A DNA stretch of 64,000 nucleotides, taken from assembly GCF_954871325.1 (NCBI RefSeq), contig NC_088775.1:60613561-60677560 (forward strand), written 5' to 3'. Both the position numbers and the translations under genes were made by a program. Source of the stretch: Gordionus sp. m RMFG-2023 (lineage: Eukaryota > Nematomorpha > Gordioida > Chordodea > Parachordodidae). The number at the start of each line of letters is the position of its first letter. The first letter of the stretch is position 1. The notes below the pieces were generated by a model that was given only the letters and a program-made list of their open reading frames with translations, made no database searches and was not told the origin of the DNA. Below are positions 24,515 through 37,148 of the stretch, piece by piece.

Positions 24515-24959
24515 CTTAACTTATGAAGTTTTAAACTCATAACGACTTATTAAGTTAATTTTTTTGCTACTTCAAACATAATTAATTTAAAATTTTCTGA
24601 GTATTCGCGTTATCGTTTATTTTAGTAGAGGTTTGCCTAGCAAACTGATCTTTATATTTCAAAAATTCCCAATTTAGACAATATATTCTTTGGTAGAAAT
24701 AACATTACGCATGCGTTTATTCAGATTCTGATTTTTTTAGCGATGTTTTGTTTTTAATAGCCTTTTTAATCATTTTCGGTGCTTGAAACAAATATATATT
24801 TTAAACTACGATATATCCAGGATAAATTATAGGGAAAATTATGATGAATGTATAAAACTAACTGACGAATTTATAATTATATTTCAAAAAAAAGTTAAAA
24901 TTTAATCTTCTTTCGATATATATGTTATAAAATGTCTCTAATTAAAATATAGAATAACA
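24515..24959. other. AT-rich DNA, nothing recognised
   Basis: Lies between the split hAT and the outer repeat of the next gypsy-type element. No frame or repeat was recognised. Confidence 0.5.
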
Positions 24960-25165
24960 TGAAGGTTATCTCAAAATAAAAATATAAAATAATATTACAA
25001 GGTATCTTTATCTCTATAATCTGCAAATTAAATTGAATATACGAATAGTTCAAATTGAATACATTAAAAATAATTATGTGAATGTACGAAATAAAATTTA
25101 ACCTATGAATACTATTTAATAACCACTTCCTTATATAATTAAACCATATTTTAATTTATTAATAA
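24960..25165 (-). repeat. Probable 3' LTR remnant of the old gypsy element
   Basis: Shares 'gaatacattaaaaataatta', 'cgaaataaaatttaac' and 'attttaatttattaat' in order with 37080-37276. Outer boundaries are unclear. Confidence 0.5.
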
Positions 25166-25249
25166 TTCTGCCTTTTCTAAAAAGCTTTCCCTAGAATTTA
25201 ATGTAAGCGATCGTTGAGTGTTGTTTATCGTTTTTGCTATTCTTGTTAC

Positions 25250-25350
25250 ATAAGTCATATTCGTTATCATTGGTTTGTCTATATCGTATTTGATCTTATA
25301 CGTTGATTTGTTCAAATCGTTTTCGAGCTTGTACGTTGGTTTGTCCAAAT
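25250..25350 (-). repeat. 33-bp coding-type tandem repeat
   Basis: Three 11-residue units in the minus-strand frame: LDKPTYKLEND, LNKSTYKIKYD, IDKPMITNMTY. Related 'gtttgtccaaatcgt' text continues to about 25440. It lies near the 3' end of the old gypsy element. Confidence 0.6.
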
Positions 25351-26920
25351 CGTTAGCTTGTTATCCTTATCTTAAGTTGTTTTCATCAATCGTTAATTCG
25401 TCTAGTTAACTTGCTTGTCGTACTCAGTTGTTATTATTACCAATTTTCAAAATTGTATTCATCAGTCAGTTATGAATAAGAATTGATCGAATTGGATATT
25501 AGAATAAATGAATTATCGGAATAATATATGGAATAGAATTGAATTGGATCGAAAAAATTGAATTATAGAATATATTGGATTGATAACTCAATAAGAATAT
25601 TAAATCATATTTTTAATGTTTAATTTAAATTCACGTTTTAGTGTTATATTTTATTATTATTAAACTCTTTCCCTCTTAAAATAAATCTAAGTATAAGTAT
25701 CATTGTTCGAAGTCAAATTATACGATATCATCACAATTTGATCTAAGTGTTTTCTTAAAATACCCATATTTAAACATCATATCACTTTCTTTATGAGTGA
25801 TAAATCCTTTGTCCCATTTATCATCACCTTATATTTTGTGCCAAATAAAATCTTCAACATTTATAGTTTTATTTTGTGGTAATACTATGTTATCTCTATC
25901 ATCTTCTTCCTCTAAAAGTTTTAATAAGTCCCTCGAATTCTAATTTTGCTAATAAATATTCTTTTAGAAAGTGCAACTCCTGTTGTAGAATTTGATGTGT
26001 TTCTATAATTGAATAAGAATTTATCAAGCGCAGTATCTAAATCATTCTATATATTCCTTTTCATGTGCATCTTGAACCTTCTCGCCATGTGCTGGTGATG
26101 TGAGGACGTCAGCAAATGTTTATGCCATAATCTTTGCGAAATTTCTCAAAAAGATAATTTGAGAAGTTAGTACCATTATCAGTGACTATAGTTTCAAATA
26201 TCGATATAGTTTTAAATATTTCCTTCATTGTATTTTAAGCTGTGATTACTTTTAATAGGAATTATTATTGAAAATTTACTATAGGCATCAACTATTATCA
26301 ATCAATTATTTGTTAAAAACGGACCCGCATAATCTATATTAATTCTTTCAAATGGTTTAGTTGCCGCGACCCATGGTTTTTGTATATTTTTTGGATTGTC
26401 AGAATATGTATTACAATCGTAACTTTTTACTTCCATATCTATGTCGTTATTCATACCGGACCACCACATATAATCTTTGACTGAGGATTTAATTTTTCCT
26501 GCTCCCAAATGACCTTCATGTAATGTATGCAACATGTTTTTTCTCATATTTGATGGAATTATAATGTTGTTCTTGTAAAAACAATCTTTAATAATACTTA
26601 GTTTCAATTCAATATTTTATATAGCAATTCTGGGTTAAAATAAGTCAATGTTAGAGAAGACTAATCAACTCCTTTAAATCATTATAACTTTTAGAGTGTT
26701 CTAAGTTCCATGCCCATTTTCCTTTGTTGACAATCTTGTATAAAGGATCGGCAATATCCGTGAAGTTTAAAATCTTTCTGTAGTAGTCAGCCTTTCCCAG
26801 AAATGTCGATAGTTCAGCGGCTGATTTTAGTTCTGGCATATTTATTGCTTTAATTTTATCGTGAAGTGCGTGTATGCCATTTGCATCAATATTATTGTTA
26901 TGTGGGTCGTATTTTATCAT

Positions 26921-27383
26921 TCATTTTTGATAAATATTTTTTTTGATTATTTTGCGCAATCATTCTTTTAATTAAATATTATTATTTGTAAAAGAAATAA
27001 AAAGGATTCATTATAAAAATTGTTTATGTCATATGTTTGTAAATTAATTATATTATTAATCAATTTATTTTATAGTAGATATAAAAGAGAAAAAACGAAA
27101 TAAAATTGTGATTTCCCTTCCAAAATTATTTTATCTTCAATTTATTTTTGATGATTATTTTCCTTCCAAATTTATCTTCTTGTGAAATTTTTGGAATTGT
27201 TTGTTTACATTTGTGCCAAGGAGTAAATAAAAAAAATACAGGAAAATAAAATTAAAGGTAAAAAATAAATATATGTCTTTTGTAGAATAAACTACCAAAG
27301 GGAAATTAAGAGAATATAACAGAAGAAAATCCGCAGATTCCCCTTCAAATAAATTAACCCCCCCCCCTTTTTTTAGATGTAAT
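26921..27383 (+). repeat. 5' LTR, nested Ty3/gypsy element
   Basis: Shares 'gattattttgcgcaatcatt', 'tagatataaaagagaaaaaa' and 'gtttacatttgtgccaagga' with 32361-32812. Near its end a run of 10 C (27358-27367) is matched by a 10-C run in the other LTR. Confidence 0.85.
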
Positions 27384-27740
27384 CGTGGTGGCCAGGACAG
27401 TTTTCGAGTTGAGGAATTAGTTAATCAACGAATTAGTTTACCAGTGTGGCGGACGTTTAAGTTGAGAAATTAGTTAATCGAGAAATTAGTTTACCCGTTT
27501 GGCGGACGTTTAAGTTGAGGAATTCCTTTACCCGTGTGTCGAAAGTTTCAATTAAAAAGTTAATTAAGAATTCTATCAGGTAAGCTGTGTGTCGGACATT
27601 TCAATTAAAAAAGTCTGTTGCACGGAAATGCTGCCCAAATTTTTTTCATATAGACCAGTTACACGGAAGTGCCAAATTTTTCAGATGTCTGTTACAAGTG
27701 CTGCGCATTTTTTCAGATATCTGTTACACGGTACAGAATA
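27384..27740 (+). repeat. Leader tandem repeats of the nested Ty3/gypsy element
   Basis: Directly after the 5' LTR. Imperfect units of about 55 bp with 'gtggcggacgtttaagttga' and 'gaaattagtttacccgt' (about 27400-27545), then a second type with 'ctgttacacgg' and 'gccaaatttttcagat' (27610-27740). A TGGTGGCCAGG stretch at the LTR edge is in the primer-binding position. Confidence 0.65.
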
Positions 27741-28319
27741 GTTGCCAATTATTTTTCGCCTGCAAAAAGAGATAGTTGAAGAAACCGTCGTATACGTGAA
27801 ATATAAAACCTAAACACACAAATTTGACATCTTAACCAGAAATAAGTTTCTTTTAAAAATTGTGAATGTAGATTATTTGCTATATTAATAATGATAATAA
27901 CATATATTTTAACCTTACAAATATTTAAAATATTCATTTTAAAAGTGATAGTTAATTTTTTATAAGAAAACATGATAACATTGAAATTTGTAAGATATTG
28001 GGCAATACAATATAATATTTTTGGAGCGTTAATAACTTTAGTAATATGGATATGTAGTTTAATTTGGGGCAGGAGAAGGAGTTGCAGCGTAAAAATAAAG
28101 GAGCAAACTTTGACATTGAGGGGCATAATGGGGAGGAAGATATGATGGATAGGAGTTAATTAATGGGTAGACATATAGTGATGTAAGCAGATATGTATTA
28201 TGTATATGGTTTTGATAAGCAAAAAGCGTTGAGACCGTATAGAGAGCCAAGAGAGAACATTCTGGGAAGGAGAATAGAAATAAGACATAATTGAGTGTCT
28301 CGAGAGAGGAGAGTGATGA

Positions 28320-28650
28320 ATTGTTATAATTGCAGTAAACCAGGTCAGATGCTCCGAGATTGCCGTGAGACAAAATGTTTTGGTTGTGAAAAATCTGAAC
28401 ATATACTTATTTTCCAGGTAAAAAATTAAGATGCGCATGTGTGGCCAGTTTGGTCATAGGAGGAGTGATACGAGCAATTACAACAATATAATTTACCACA
28501 GAGATGGTTGGGCCAGAATGCTTCAAATGAGAGGACATTTGAAAGAGAAAGAGGTTCTTATGCATAATATATAAAAAACTGAGCTAAGTATGTAATGTTT
28601 TAGGTGCCGAAAGGGGGGACACGTGGCGGGGTACTGTGAAAGTTTGAGAC
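28320..28650 (+). pseudogene. Gag zinc-knuckle region of nested Ty3/gypsy element
   Basis: Contains CYNCSKPGQMLRDC followed by CFGCEKSEH, and near 28595 CFRCRKGGHVAGYC, the CX2CX4HX4C knuckle pattern (partly altered) that binds nucleic acid in LTR-element Gag. Fossil copy, broken. The long open frames on the opposite strand here (28059-28438) are shadows. Confidence 0.7.
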
Positions 28651-29089
28651 TATATGATGGCTTAAAAACTGCAATAGGGGTCGAGGCATGATTCTTGTCC
28701 GAGAATGATGATAAATTTAAATGGGAGAAGGGTTCCTATGGTGTTTGATATGAATGCAGCTCTTTCTGTAATTGAATACAGTAGGTATCGGACTATTTGG
28801 CCGGGGGGGGGGGCTGTTAAAGAATGAGGGATTAAGAATACGGCAATTCGATGAAACGCAGTTGGCGCTATGGGTCAGTTGGAAATTGAAGCAACATTGG
28901 GTGAGAGGATCCAGGTATTGGAATATCAATTGGAGTATAGAAGCTGTGTTGGGGTAGGGATCACTGAAATTGGCCCATGGTCTTGTTTTTGGGGAATTTT
29001 TGTAGTAGGGAGTATTTTTACTAATAACTAGTGTGAATATGTAGTTATGACGTTTAAGAGTGAGAATGTGATGTTGGGAGTTGAGACCA

Positions 29090-29375
29090 TGTTGAATTCT
29101 GAAATAAGGGAGAATAATTCTAGGAGCGAAATAAGGGGAAATAATTCCAAGTACGAAATAGGGGAAAATAATTCCAGGAGTGAAACAGGGGAGAATATTT
29201 CTAGGAGCGAAGGGAAAATAATTCTAGAAGCAAAATAAGGGGAAATAATCCTAGGGCGAAACAGAGGGGGGGGGGAATTCTAGGGGCAAATTGGGGAAAA
29301 GAATTCTAAGAGTGAAATATGGGGATATAATTCTAGAAGCGAAATAAGGGAAAATAATTCTAGGATGAAAATAGG
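29090..29375 (+). repeat. ~28-30-bp tandem repeat between protease and RT
   Basis: About nine copies of a unit like 'ggagaataattctaggagcg'. In one frame the units translate as ENNSRSEIRG-type repeats. They sit in the protease-to-RT interval of the nested Ty3/gypsy element, where the young relative has the I/E/K-rich linker of its pol. Confidence 0.7.
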
Positions 29376-29699
29376 TAAAAAATTACCCGGGGAACGTTGG
29401 ACTTGGTAAAGAATATCGTGATATTAAGAGAAGGGAGGAGAAAGGAAAGACTGGAGAGAGGGATGCATGGCAGTATCAAGAAAATCGAGGGGTTCTGAAT
29501 ATTGAGATGCTACACTGTTAAGAGAAGTTGCTACTTAATGAAGAAGATGGAAGGAAATTGGAAATGTCCAATGTGTGGGATTTTGAAAATTTGTACAATA
29601 TTATCAGGAAATTTTCAACGAAAATTTGGAATGCCTCAGAGATTATAAAGTGAATACTAAATTATGGTTGTGTTTCAAAATTTTGTGCGGTACGACGGA

Positions 29700-31850
29700 T
29701 ACCGTTTAAATGGAATTGGATCAATGAAGGCATTGTATGCCCCGTGGATTACGATGAATGGACGACCCCGTTGGTGCCTGCGAAGAAGGCCAATGGCCGA
29801 CTCCGTCTATAGATTTTTGGGTAACTCAAATTCGTGGATCATGGAGGTCAAATATCCGTTGCCGCGAATTAAGAAATAGGTTAATTTAAAAGGAAGTATT
29901 TATTTTCAAAAGTTGATTTTTCGATAGCATATCTGCAGTTTCGTGTCAGGATTGTAAAGAAATTATTGACTATTACTAAACCTAAGGGATTGTTTGCATT
30001 TTGTAGATTGCCATTTAGACTAAGTGTATCAGCTCCAATTTTCCAACGAATGATGACGGCCGTTTTTCAAGAAATGAGGGAGATTTTCTACTATGACGAT
30101 GTGTTGGTAGCTGGAAAAACTCTCGAACAGCACGAAAAGAGATTGGAGGAAGTATTTCGGAGAATAAAAGAAAAAGGATTGCGGGTGAGTGCAGAGAAAA
30201 GTGCATTGGAGGATATGGAGGTGATATATTTGGGGTACAAAATTACGGGAAAGAAGGCGAGGCCCATGAAAAAGAATATGACAAGAATTATCAATATGAT
30301 GAGACCTAATAATAAATCAGAAGTGCAATTTTTTTTGGGAATGGTCAACTACTACCATCGGTTCATGAAAAGATTTGCTCTGATAACAGCGCCATTATAT
30401 CAATTTCTCAAGAAAGGAAAGAAATTTGAATAGACAGATGAACAAGAGGTGGTCTCGTCTTTAGAGAGTTGAAATACAAAATTCGAAAAGAACCTATTTT
30501 ATTTAATAATGAGATGGAGATGTTATTGGCGGGGGATGCTTCTACTAAAGGTGTAAGAGGAGTTTTATTGCATTGTATTGATGAATTAGAAAGGCGGGTG
30601 TTATTTTTTTAGAGCAGCAGAGACCAGGTATTCCGTGATTGAGCAAGAAGCGCCACCCCGATTAAAAGATGGTTATTTCTAGTAGGCAATGACGTACAAG
30701 CGAAAATGGACGAGGGAGAGATAATTATTTACCGGACATTTTATCCAGGTGTAAAGCTGGGAATGATTTCGGGGAGAAAGAACAGGAAGAACGAAACAAG
30801 GAAAACAAGCAAATACTGATTAGAACGATGGCCGAAATATACAGAGGTGGGTCGGTGACCTATGGAGAGATTAAAAGAGTGATATTAAAAGATTGGTAAT
30901 TGAGGAATCAAAGCGTGCCTTAAGGGAAGGAAAACATGACAGGATGGAGATATACAAATATATAGAAAAGAAGTTGGCAATAATAGATGAATGTCTAGTG
31001 CGAGGAAGTCGGAGTGTTATACCGTTTAAATTAAGGGAAGCAGTGATGGCAATGATTCCTGCTGGACATCAAATGGAGAGAATGAAACATGGAGTCAGGA
31101 ATCTGTGTGGTGCCCAAGAATGAATAAAGATATTAAAAATATCAGCCGAGATTCCTGGGCTCCGATGCCTTGAAAAGACAAGGAAAGTGTGTGGCCGAGT
31201 GCTACACGGCCTTGGAAGCGCATACACGTGGATTTCTTTGACTTTGAAAGCAAAGTATATATATACTTTTGATGGATGCATGTTTAAAATATGTGGAGTA
31301 AGAGAAAGTAAAAAGGATTAACAACTCAAGTGGTGAAAAAAACATAGAAAAATCTATAGGCTAAATTCAGAGTCGCTACAATTGTATCGGATGGAAGTCC
31401 AGCTCTTATTAGTAGACCGTTCAAGGTCTTTTGTGCGGAACTTTGAGCAAAACATATTTTGGCGCCTCCGTACCACCCGAGTTCAAATGGGCAGGCTGAG
31501 AGGATGATAGCTGTGGTCAAGAATTGGTTGAGGAAATTGTGGGTGGCAGTGGAGTCAATAACAGTAAAAAATAAGAGGATCAATCGCCAGCGGAGAAGAT
31601 TTTAAGAAGGAGAACTAGGAGTTGGTTAGATTCGCTTAGGCCAGCACTGCAAATAAAGGGGTTGTCCGAGACAATGGAAGATCCTGAATTTATGGTATGA
31701 CATATAGTATAGGCGAGAGTGTTTGGGGGTAACAAAAAATGGGAGTCCGGAATGATTGTAGAAAATATGGGACTCAAATTGGGCAGAGTTAAACCGATGA
31801 GAATAGGTGTTCGGCACAGAGACCAACTTTGCAGAGGAGTGGAACCTGGG
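29700..31850 (+). pseudogene. Pol relic of nested Ty3/gypsy element
   Basis: Reverse-transcriptase text at 29966-30433 (TITKPKGLFAFCRLPF, SAPIFQRMM, EIFYYDDVLVAG, QFFLGMVNYYHRF), RNase H text near 30480-30700, integrase zinc-binding and core text 30890-31560. Same order and wording as the pol at 54869-58048. Broken many times. Confidence 0.85.
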
Positions 31851-32360
31851 AGATTATGATCGGGACTAATAATAAAAGAGAGTAATTGATAGGAAATTCA
31901 TAAAAAAATTTTTGCATATAATGATAATAGTACATTGTCGAATATTTTGTCAGGGTAAAGGGGGCGCTTATCTTAATATAGTGTTCAAGGTGGAGGAAAA
32001 ATATTTATCTTAATATAGTGCTCAATATATCAGAGGAAGGTCTAAGGGAACAATTAAATCAAAGATAAGCTAACTTAATATCTGGACGATTGATAATATT
32101 AATAAAAATGGGGATCAACAATATAGGGGTTAATGGGAAAATGCTTAATGGAATATGTAAATGATTAATGGAGTCATGTCGAACCAAGACGTGATTTCTA
32201 CAGGGAATCAACTATATCGTCGAACAAAGAATCCTTGGAAGTACGATGGAAGGAATAGTTATGAAAAGAGACCGGATGCGAGGTTGAAGTGCAAAGTTTG
32301 GTTTTCAATTGTTGGGGCGTATTATGTGGGTCGTTTTTTTATGCTAAATTGTGAATTCAT

Positions 32361-32812
32361 TCATTTTTGGTGATGAATATTTTATTTTGATTATTTTGCG
32401 CAATCATTCTTTTAATATATTATTATATTTTGTAAAAGAAATAAAAAGGATTAATTATAAAAATTGTTTATGTCATGTTTGTAAATTAATTATATTATTA
32501 ATCAATTTATATGTATTTTGTAGTAGATATAAAAGAGAAAAAACGAAATAAAATTGTGGTGTCCCTTCCAATTATTTTGTCTTTAATATTGTCCGATGAT
32601 TATTTATCTTCCAAATTTATCCTCTTTTGAAATTTTTAGAATTGTTTGTTTACATTTGTGCCAAGGAGTAAAATAAAAAATACGGGTAAAATATAAATAT
32701 ATTGTCTTTCGTAGAACATATAAAGGGAGATTAAGAGAATATAAACCGAAGAAAAGTCGCCGAATTCCCTTCAAAATAAATCCCCCCCCCCTCCACCTTT
32801 TAAAATTTAATA
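32361..32812 (+). repeat. 3' LTR, nested Ty3/gypsy element
   Basis: Counterpart of 26921-27383. Ends against the atcat target duplication at 32813-32817. Confidence 0.85.
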
Positions 32813-33975
32813 ATCATGACCCAAAAAACGAATTTCACTTTTGAAAAAAAAATAAACATTTTGCAAAATTAGATATAACCATACTTTATAATTTTCTCAA
32901 AAACTTATTTAATGTTATTTTAATGAGCTTCATCGTTATTTCCAGTTATAAGTAAATCATCGATGTAGAATATGACATCTATCATATCACCAAACATTTG
33001 ATCCATCGTTTGTTGAATAATTGCACATGAGATCTTTAGCCCAAAACAAAGTCTGGCAGGTTAGTAATAGCCCTTGTGTGTGGATATTGTCAAAAGATTT
33101 CTGCAGCTTTTATCAATAGGAATCTGCAAGAAGAACACATTTTTATAATCGATCTTGGTAAATTTCTTTTCTCTCGAAAGTTTAGCTATTAAATCATTTA
33201 TTCGTGGAAGTGGATATCTAAAATAGAGCTGGATTTATTGTGTCTTTGAAATCAGAGCCTTATACTCCATCTTTCTTGTGGACAGCGGTTATAGGACTTG
33301 CCCATCGAACATCTTTTACCAGCTAGATGATTTTTTCTTATATTCATCTATTAAGTTCTTTACCCACAACATCAATTTTTGCATAAGGTATTCACCTTGG
33401 TGGTATAATCTTGGGTTGGGCGTCTTTCCTTTAATATAGCTTGATATTTGCTTTTAAATTCACAGTTTTTAATAAGTTCTTTAGTTTCAATATCATAGTT
33501 TCCTACAAATTTGTTTAAAATATTTTGAACGCGTTTATCGATGAACGTCCTAATAGTGCATTTTTTCTTGATTCAACAGTCACGGTCTATAATTTTTTTG
33601 TGTACCATCATAATTTACGTTGATCTGAGTTGTATCAATTACTTAGACCTGATTACCATGATAAGTAGATAACGGTTGTTAAGATTTTTTTGCCTATTTT
33701 CTTAGCTATGTCATGAGGTATAATTGTAAATCTTTATCCCATATCAATATGCAATGTCGTAGTAAAGTTGTTTAATTTCAGAGTTACAGTAAAAGCACTG
33801 TCATCATCATTGTAAATGTTCTCAGTCAAGTTGTTAACATTAAAACCAAGATCTTTGTTGTCTTCAGTAGTATCAATCTACCTTCTACAATTTCTTCGAT
33901 GTTCATGTTGCAATTATTATTATTTCGTCGATTTTGGTCATCATATTGTATCTTTTTTCTCTGATTATTACCACG

Positions 33976-35432
33976 TAGTACTTAAACATTTCTAAAAAAT
34001 CGAACGCCATTGACAAAAATCGAACGCGTTCACGTTCACTTTCAAAAAAAGGAATGCGTTCACATTCATAGGCGTTCACGTTCGTTCAAAATTTTATGAC
34101 AAATTTTTTTTTAAATTAAATCTAATAAATGTCTTATATTTTTTAAGACAATATATTAGCATGTTAAAAAATAATAGTTTTATTTTGATAATATAATTAT
34201 AAATACAATATAATATAGTGAATAAAAAGATATTTTTATTTACAAAAAATTTTCATATTAATTTTTAATAACACTTGTTTTTCATAAATTTTCACTGATA
34301 GACAGGAACGCTTGGCAGTTAATACGGCATTAGCTTAACTAAAAACGCGCTCTATAGGGGCAGATGAGGGGATTACTGTATTATGCTTAATAAACAACTC
34401 TTTTAATGTGGGGAATTTATTAAAAACATTCATTGTTTTATCTTTGCTTCAAAAAATTGAGATAAGTTATCCTCCTCCAATCCATTCTATACTTCCTCGA
34501 CAAATATCTCGAAATTAACAGTTCTTGCATTATCATTTCTAGGGTTTTCAATACATTTTTTCAGTAACTCTATAAGTTTATATTTTAGAGGTTCATTTTG
34601 TGGAAGTTTTATCCATGGCCATTGAAGCTTGAATGTATAATTGCAGAAAGAACATATTGATCTTCATATATATATTTAAATCTTTAAAAAAATAAAATGT
34701 ATATAATTAATTTGATCATAATAGGTTTAATACCTTTTATTAATCCCATTTAATACTGCGTCTATAAGTAGTTGACCATATTTTAGGCCTAATTTTTTTA
34801 ATTTTAAAATAACTATCTTTATTGTTGGGGTCAAATTTCCAAATGCATTTTTTCTTCAAATTTAATGATTTTACATAGTTATATTATATAAAATGAAATA
34901 ACTAATATTACAACCAAATTTCAGTTTAAATTAGAACTTGAAGATTTTGAAACTGATATAATACTTTTTGGGCACATTTTACATTTGGTAGTTCCTTCAA
35001 TATAGGATGTTACAGTAAATAATTATCATATTTGGGTTATGGTAATATTAATTCATCTGATTTTGAATTTTCAGAATCAGATGATGAGTAAATAATAATA
35101 TTCATGCTTATGCTAATCTATTAAATTAAAATATAAACAATTATATTCAAATTAATAAACTATAATAATAGTGGGTCATAAAAATTGAAATGTGAAAAAG
35201 GAAAACTGATTATAAAATATAAGACTTTAAAAAATTCGGATTAATATCAAATTTTTCAAATAAATATAAATAAAAAGGGTTTTTAAAATTGAACGAACGT
35301 TAAATTCGAGCGTTCATCATAAAAAAGGAACGCGTTCACGTTCAAAGTTCGTCAAAAATAAAAGGAACGCCGTTCATCATTTTTTTTCAAAAAAACGAAC
35401 TTCGTTCACGAACGCGTTCGTTTACAACACTA
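33976..35432 (-). mobile_element. hAT element nested in old gypsy element
   Basis: Ends TAGTACTTAAACATT and, from the right, TAGTGTTGTAAACGA, flanked by ttaccacg (33968-33975) and ttatcacg (35433-35440), 7 of 8. Both ends carry dense 'gaacgcgttcacgttc' subterminal repeats in facing orientation. On the minus strand, transposase text includes LKYGQLLIDAVLNGINKRY (near 34750-34830), AIIHSSFQWPW (near 34620) and [15 protein letters not shown] (near 34310-34400), the dimerisation block. No long frame survives; stops and shifts are frequent, and the element is short (1.46 kb) for a full hAT. Confidence 0.85.
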
Positions 35433-35439
35433 TTATCAC

Positions 35440-36290
35440 GTCAAGTGTTGTTTCTACCATAGTATTCGAATTATTATCATATTGCCCATAATTGTTCTGG
35501 TACGACCGATAGTTATTATTATTGTTGTAATAGTCTCTAAAAATATTGTTGATAAAATTTTGATTTCTATTGTAAAGGTTGCTGTTATATCTATTATTAT
35601 AATTTTGTCTAAAAATTGTTTCTAAAATTATCATTATAGTCAGAACGATTAAATCTATTATAATTATTATTCTCATTTTTAATATTATATTTAGGAAAAC
35701 TATTTTGAAATGGTCTCTGATTATTTGAAAATTGAGGTGTATAATTATTATTAGAATTATAAGATCCGTTTTGATTTCTATAATCTAAATTCTTGTGACT
35801 ATCATTATCATTTATATTTCTATTATTATTGTTTTTTTAACATTATTTAAATGATTAACAACTTTTTCGTTATCTTTAATAATCTCATCGTCTACTTTAA
35901 TATTTAAACTATCAATTTTTCTTCCTATCAATAACATTTCGTCTAAGCTAAGATTTTCATTCTTAAGTTTATATTTTATATTAACGTTTCTACACTATAT
36001 ATTCTTAGCTTTTCTTTACGGTCGTTATTAATGAAACCGCAATCTTGGCTAAGCTTGCTTTTAGCGACCAATCATGGAACGATTTGTCTTTTCTCTGATT
36101 GATTGATATAATTTTATAATATGGTTATTTTTATTTGTAAATGGTACTAAGTACCTTAATTTTTTTTTTATTAAACTAACATAATCCCTAAATTCTGAAA
36201 CAGAGGATAAAGTTTTAAGTTTAGAATATACATAATCCGATATGTTATTAAGAAGTAAAACAGTTATATTCGCATAAATCATTTGAATAT
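35440..36290 (-). pseudogene. Gag-like region of old gypsy element
   Basis: A frame at 36061-36282 reads NNISDYVYSKLKTLSS then EFRDYVSLIKKKLRYLVPF, which resembles the central Gag region of gypsy-type elements. It is followed by a strongly Asn/Tyr-rich stretch (RDYYNNNNNYRSYQNN) at 35422-35700. Fossil copy, broken. Confidence 0.55.
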
Positions 36291-36869
36291 AAATTATATT
36301 TTTATATATTAGTTAGTTTGTGAATATGTAATCGACGATTGTTAAGTATTAATTTGAATATGCAGTCTAGGAATTTATTTTTTTATGAATTTAATAGACT
36401 TGTAATTTTTATTATTTTTTATGAATACTTGTAATTTTTAATTTTTTATGAATTTTTAATGTACTTGTAATTTTTTTGCATATTAAAAAAATGTAAATAA
36501 ATGAAAAATTTTTTAAATAAAAGTTAGTTGTCTGGTTTTATAATTTGAAGAAACTTAGAGTTGTTGTACAAAATTCAAGATATAAAATTAAGTTTAAAAT
36601 AGGAGTTGTTCTATTAAGTTTATTAAAGTCTCTCCCACAAGCCTACGACAAATAGATTACAATTCAAATAAGGAATTGTAACAACAACCTTATCAGCATC
36701 GGAATAAAGTTGTATTATAAAAAATTGTGTGATTCTTTCAATATATAAGTTAAGTCACTTACTATTTTTCCTTGTGAAATTTTATAAAGGAATTATCATT
36801 TAGAGATGACAAAATTAATTTAATAACTTTTATATCCTCCATTAGCATGAATCTATAAAATGTTTCATA

Positions 36870-37148
36870 TTAATAAAGTTGAACAAAAGTGCAGATGATT
36901 TGCAAAAATTCATCATCTCCAAGTAAATAAAAAGTATTATCTATTAATTTATAATATTTTAATTTTCCTCCAAAGTCTATAAGCAAAGAAATAGATCCCG
37001 CAATTTGGGAGTCTGTAGTATCAATATCCTGAGTACCTACAGCTTCAAAAAGTAGTTGACATTCATATATGTTGAAAGGAATATTCAAGATAAACATCAT
37101 AAATAATATTTTGTATAAATATTTATTGGTTATTTTTCTATAATGCAC
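36870..37148 (-). CDS. 92-codon frame of unknown identity
   Basis: Starts ATG at 37148. The first 30 residues are hydrophobic and signal-like (YKILFMMFILNIPFNIYEC), followed by a polar, well-composed stretch: LLFEAVGTQDIDTTDSQIAG, SLLIDFGGKLKYYKLID and LLGDDEFLQIICTFVQLY. The composition looks like a real protein rather than AT-driven noise. It lies between the gag-like region and the outer repeat of the old gypsy element, and its first codons overlap that repeat, so it may be the start of that element's Gag. I do not recognise the family and assign no function. Confidence 0.4.
   Translation of the reverse strand: MHYRKITNKYLYKILFMMFILNIPFNIYECQLLFEAVGTQDIDTTDSQIAGSISLLIDFGGKLKYYKLIDNTFYLLGDDEFLQIICTFVQLY

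Larger units (their letters stand above)
26921..32812 (+). mobile_element. Ty3/gypsy element, degraded, nested in another
   Basis: Flanked by a 5-bp duplication atcat (26916-26920; 32813-32817) within the reverse-transcriptase region of the older gypsy element. LTRs are 26921 to about 27383 and 32361-32812. Interior, plus strand: tandem-repeat leader; gag-side zinc knuckles (28320-28420 and 28595-28645); protease-side text near 28741-28960 (FDMNAALSVI); a repeat-rich spacer; reverse transcriptase 29700-30470; RNase H and integrase text to about 31850. Pol wording is very close to the young element at 51101-60059. It is broken many times, and its LTRs differ noticeably. Confidence 0.85.

Noticed and set aside
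28059-28438. Minus-strand frames of 92-125 codons
   Set aside because: Opposite strand of the gag-side region with zinc knuckles on the plus strand; no family likeness.
31326-31826. Minus-strand frames of 65-85 codons
   Set aside because: Shadows of integrase-side text on the plus strand of the nested Ty3/gypsy element.
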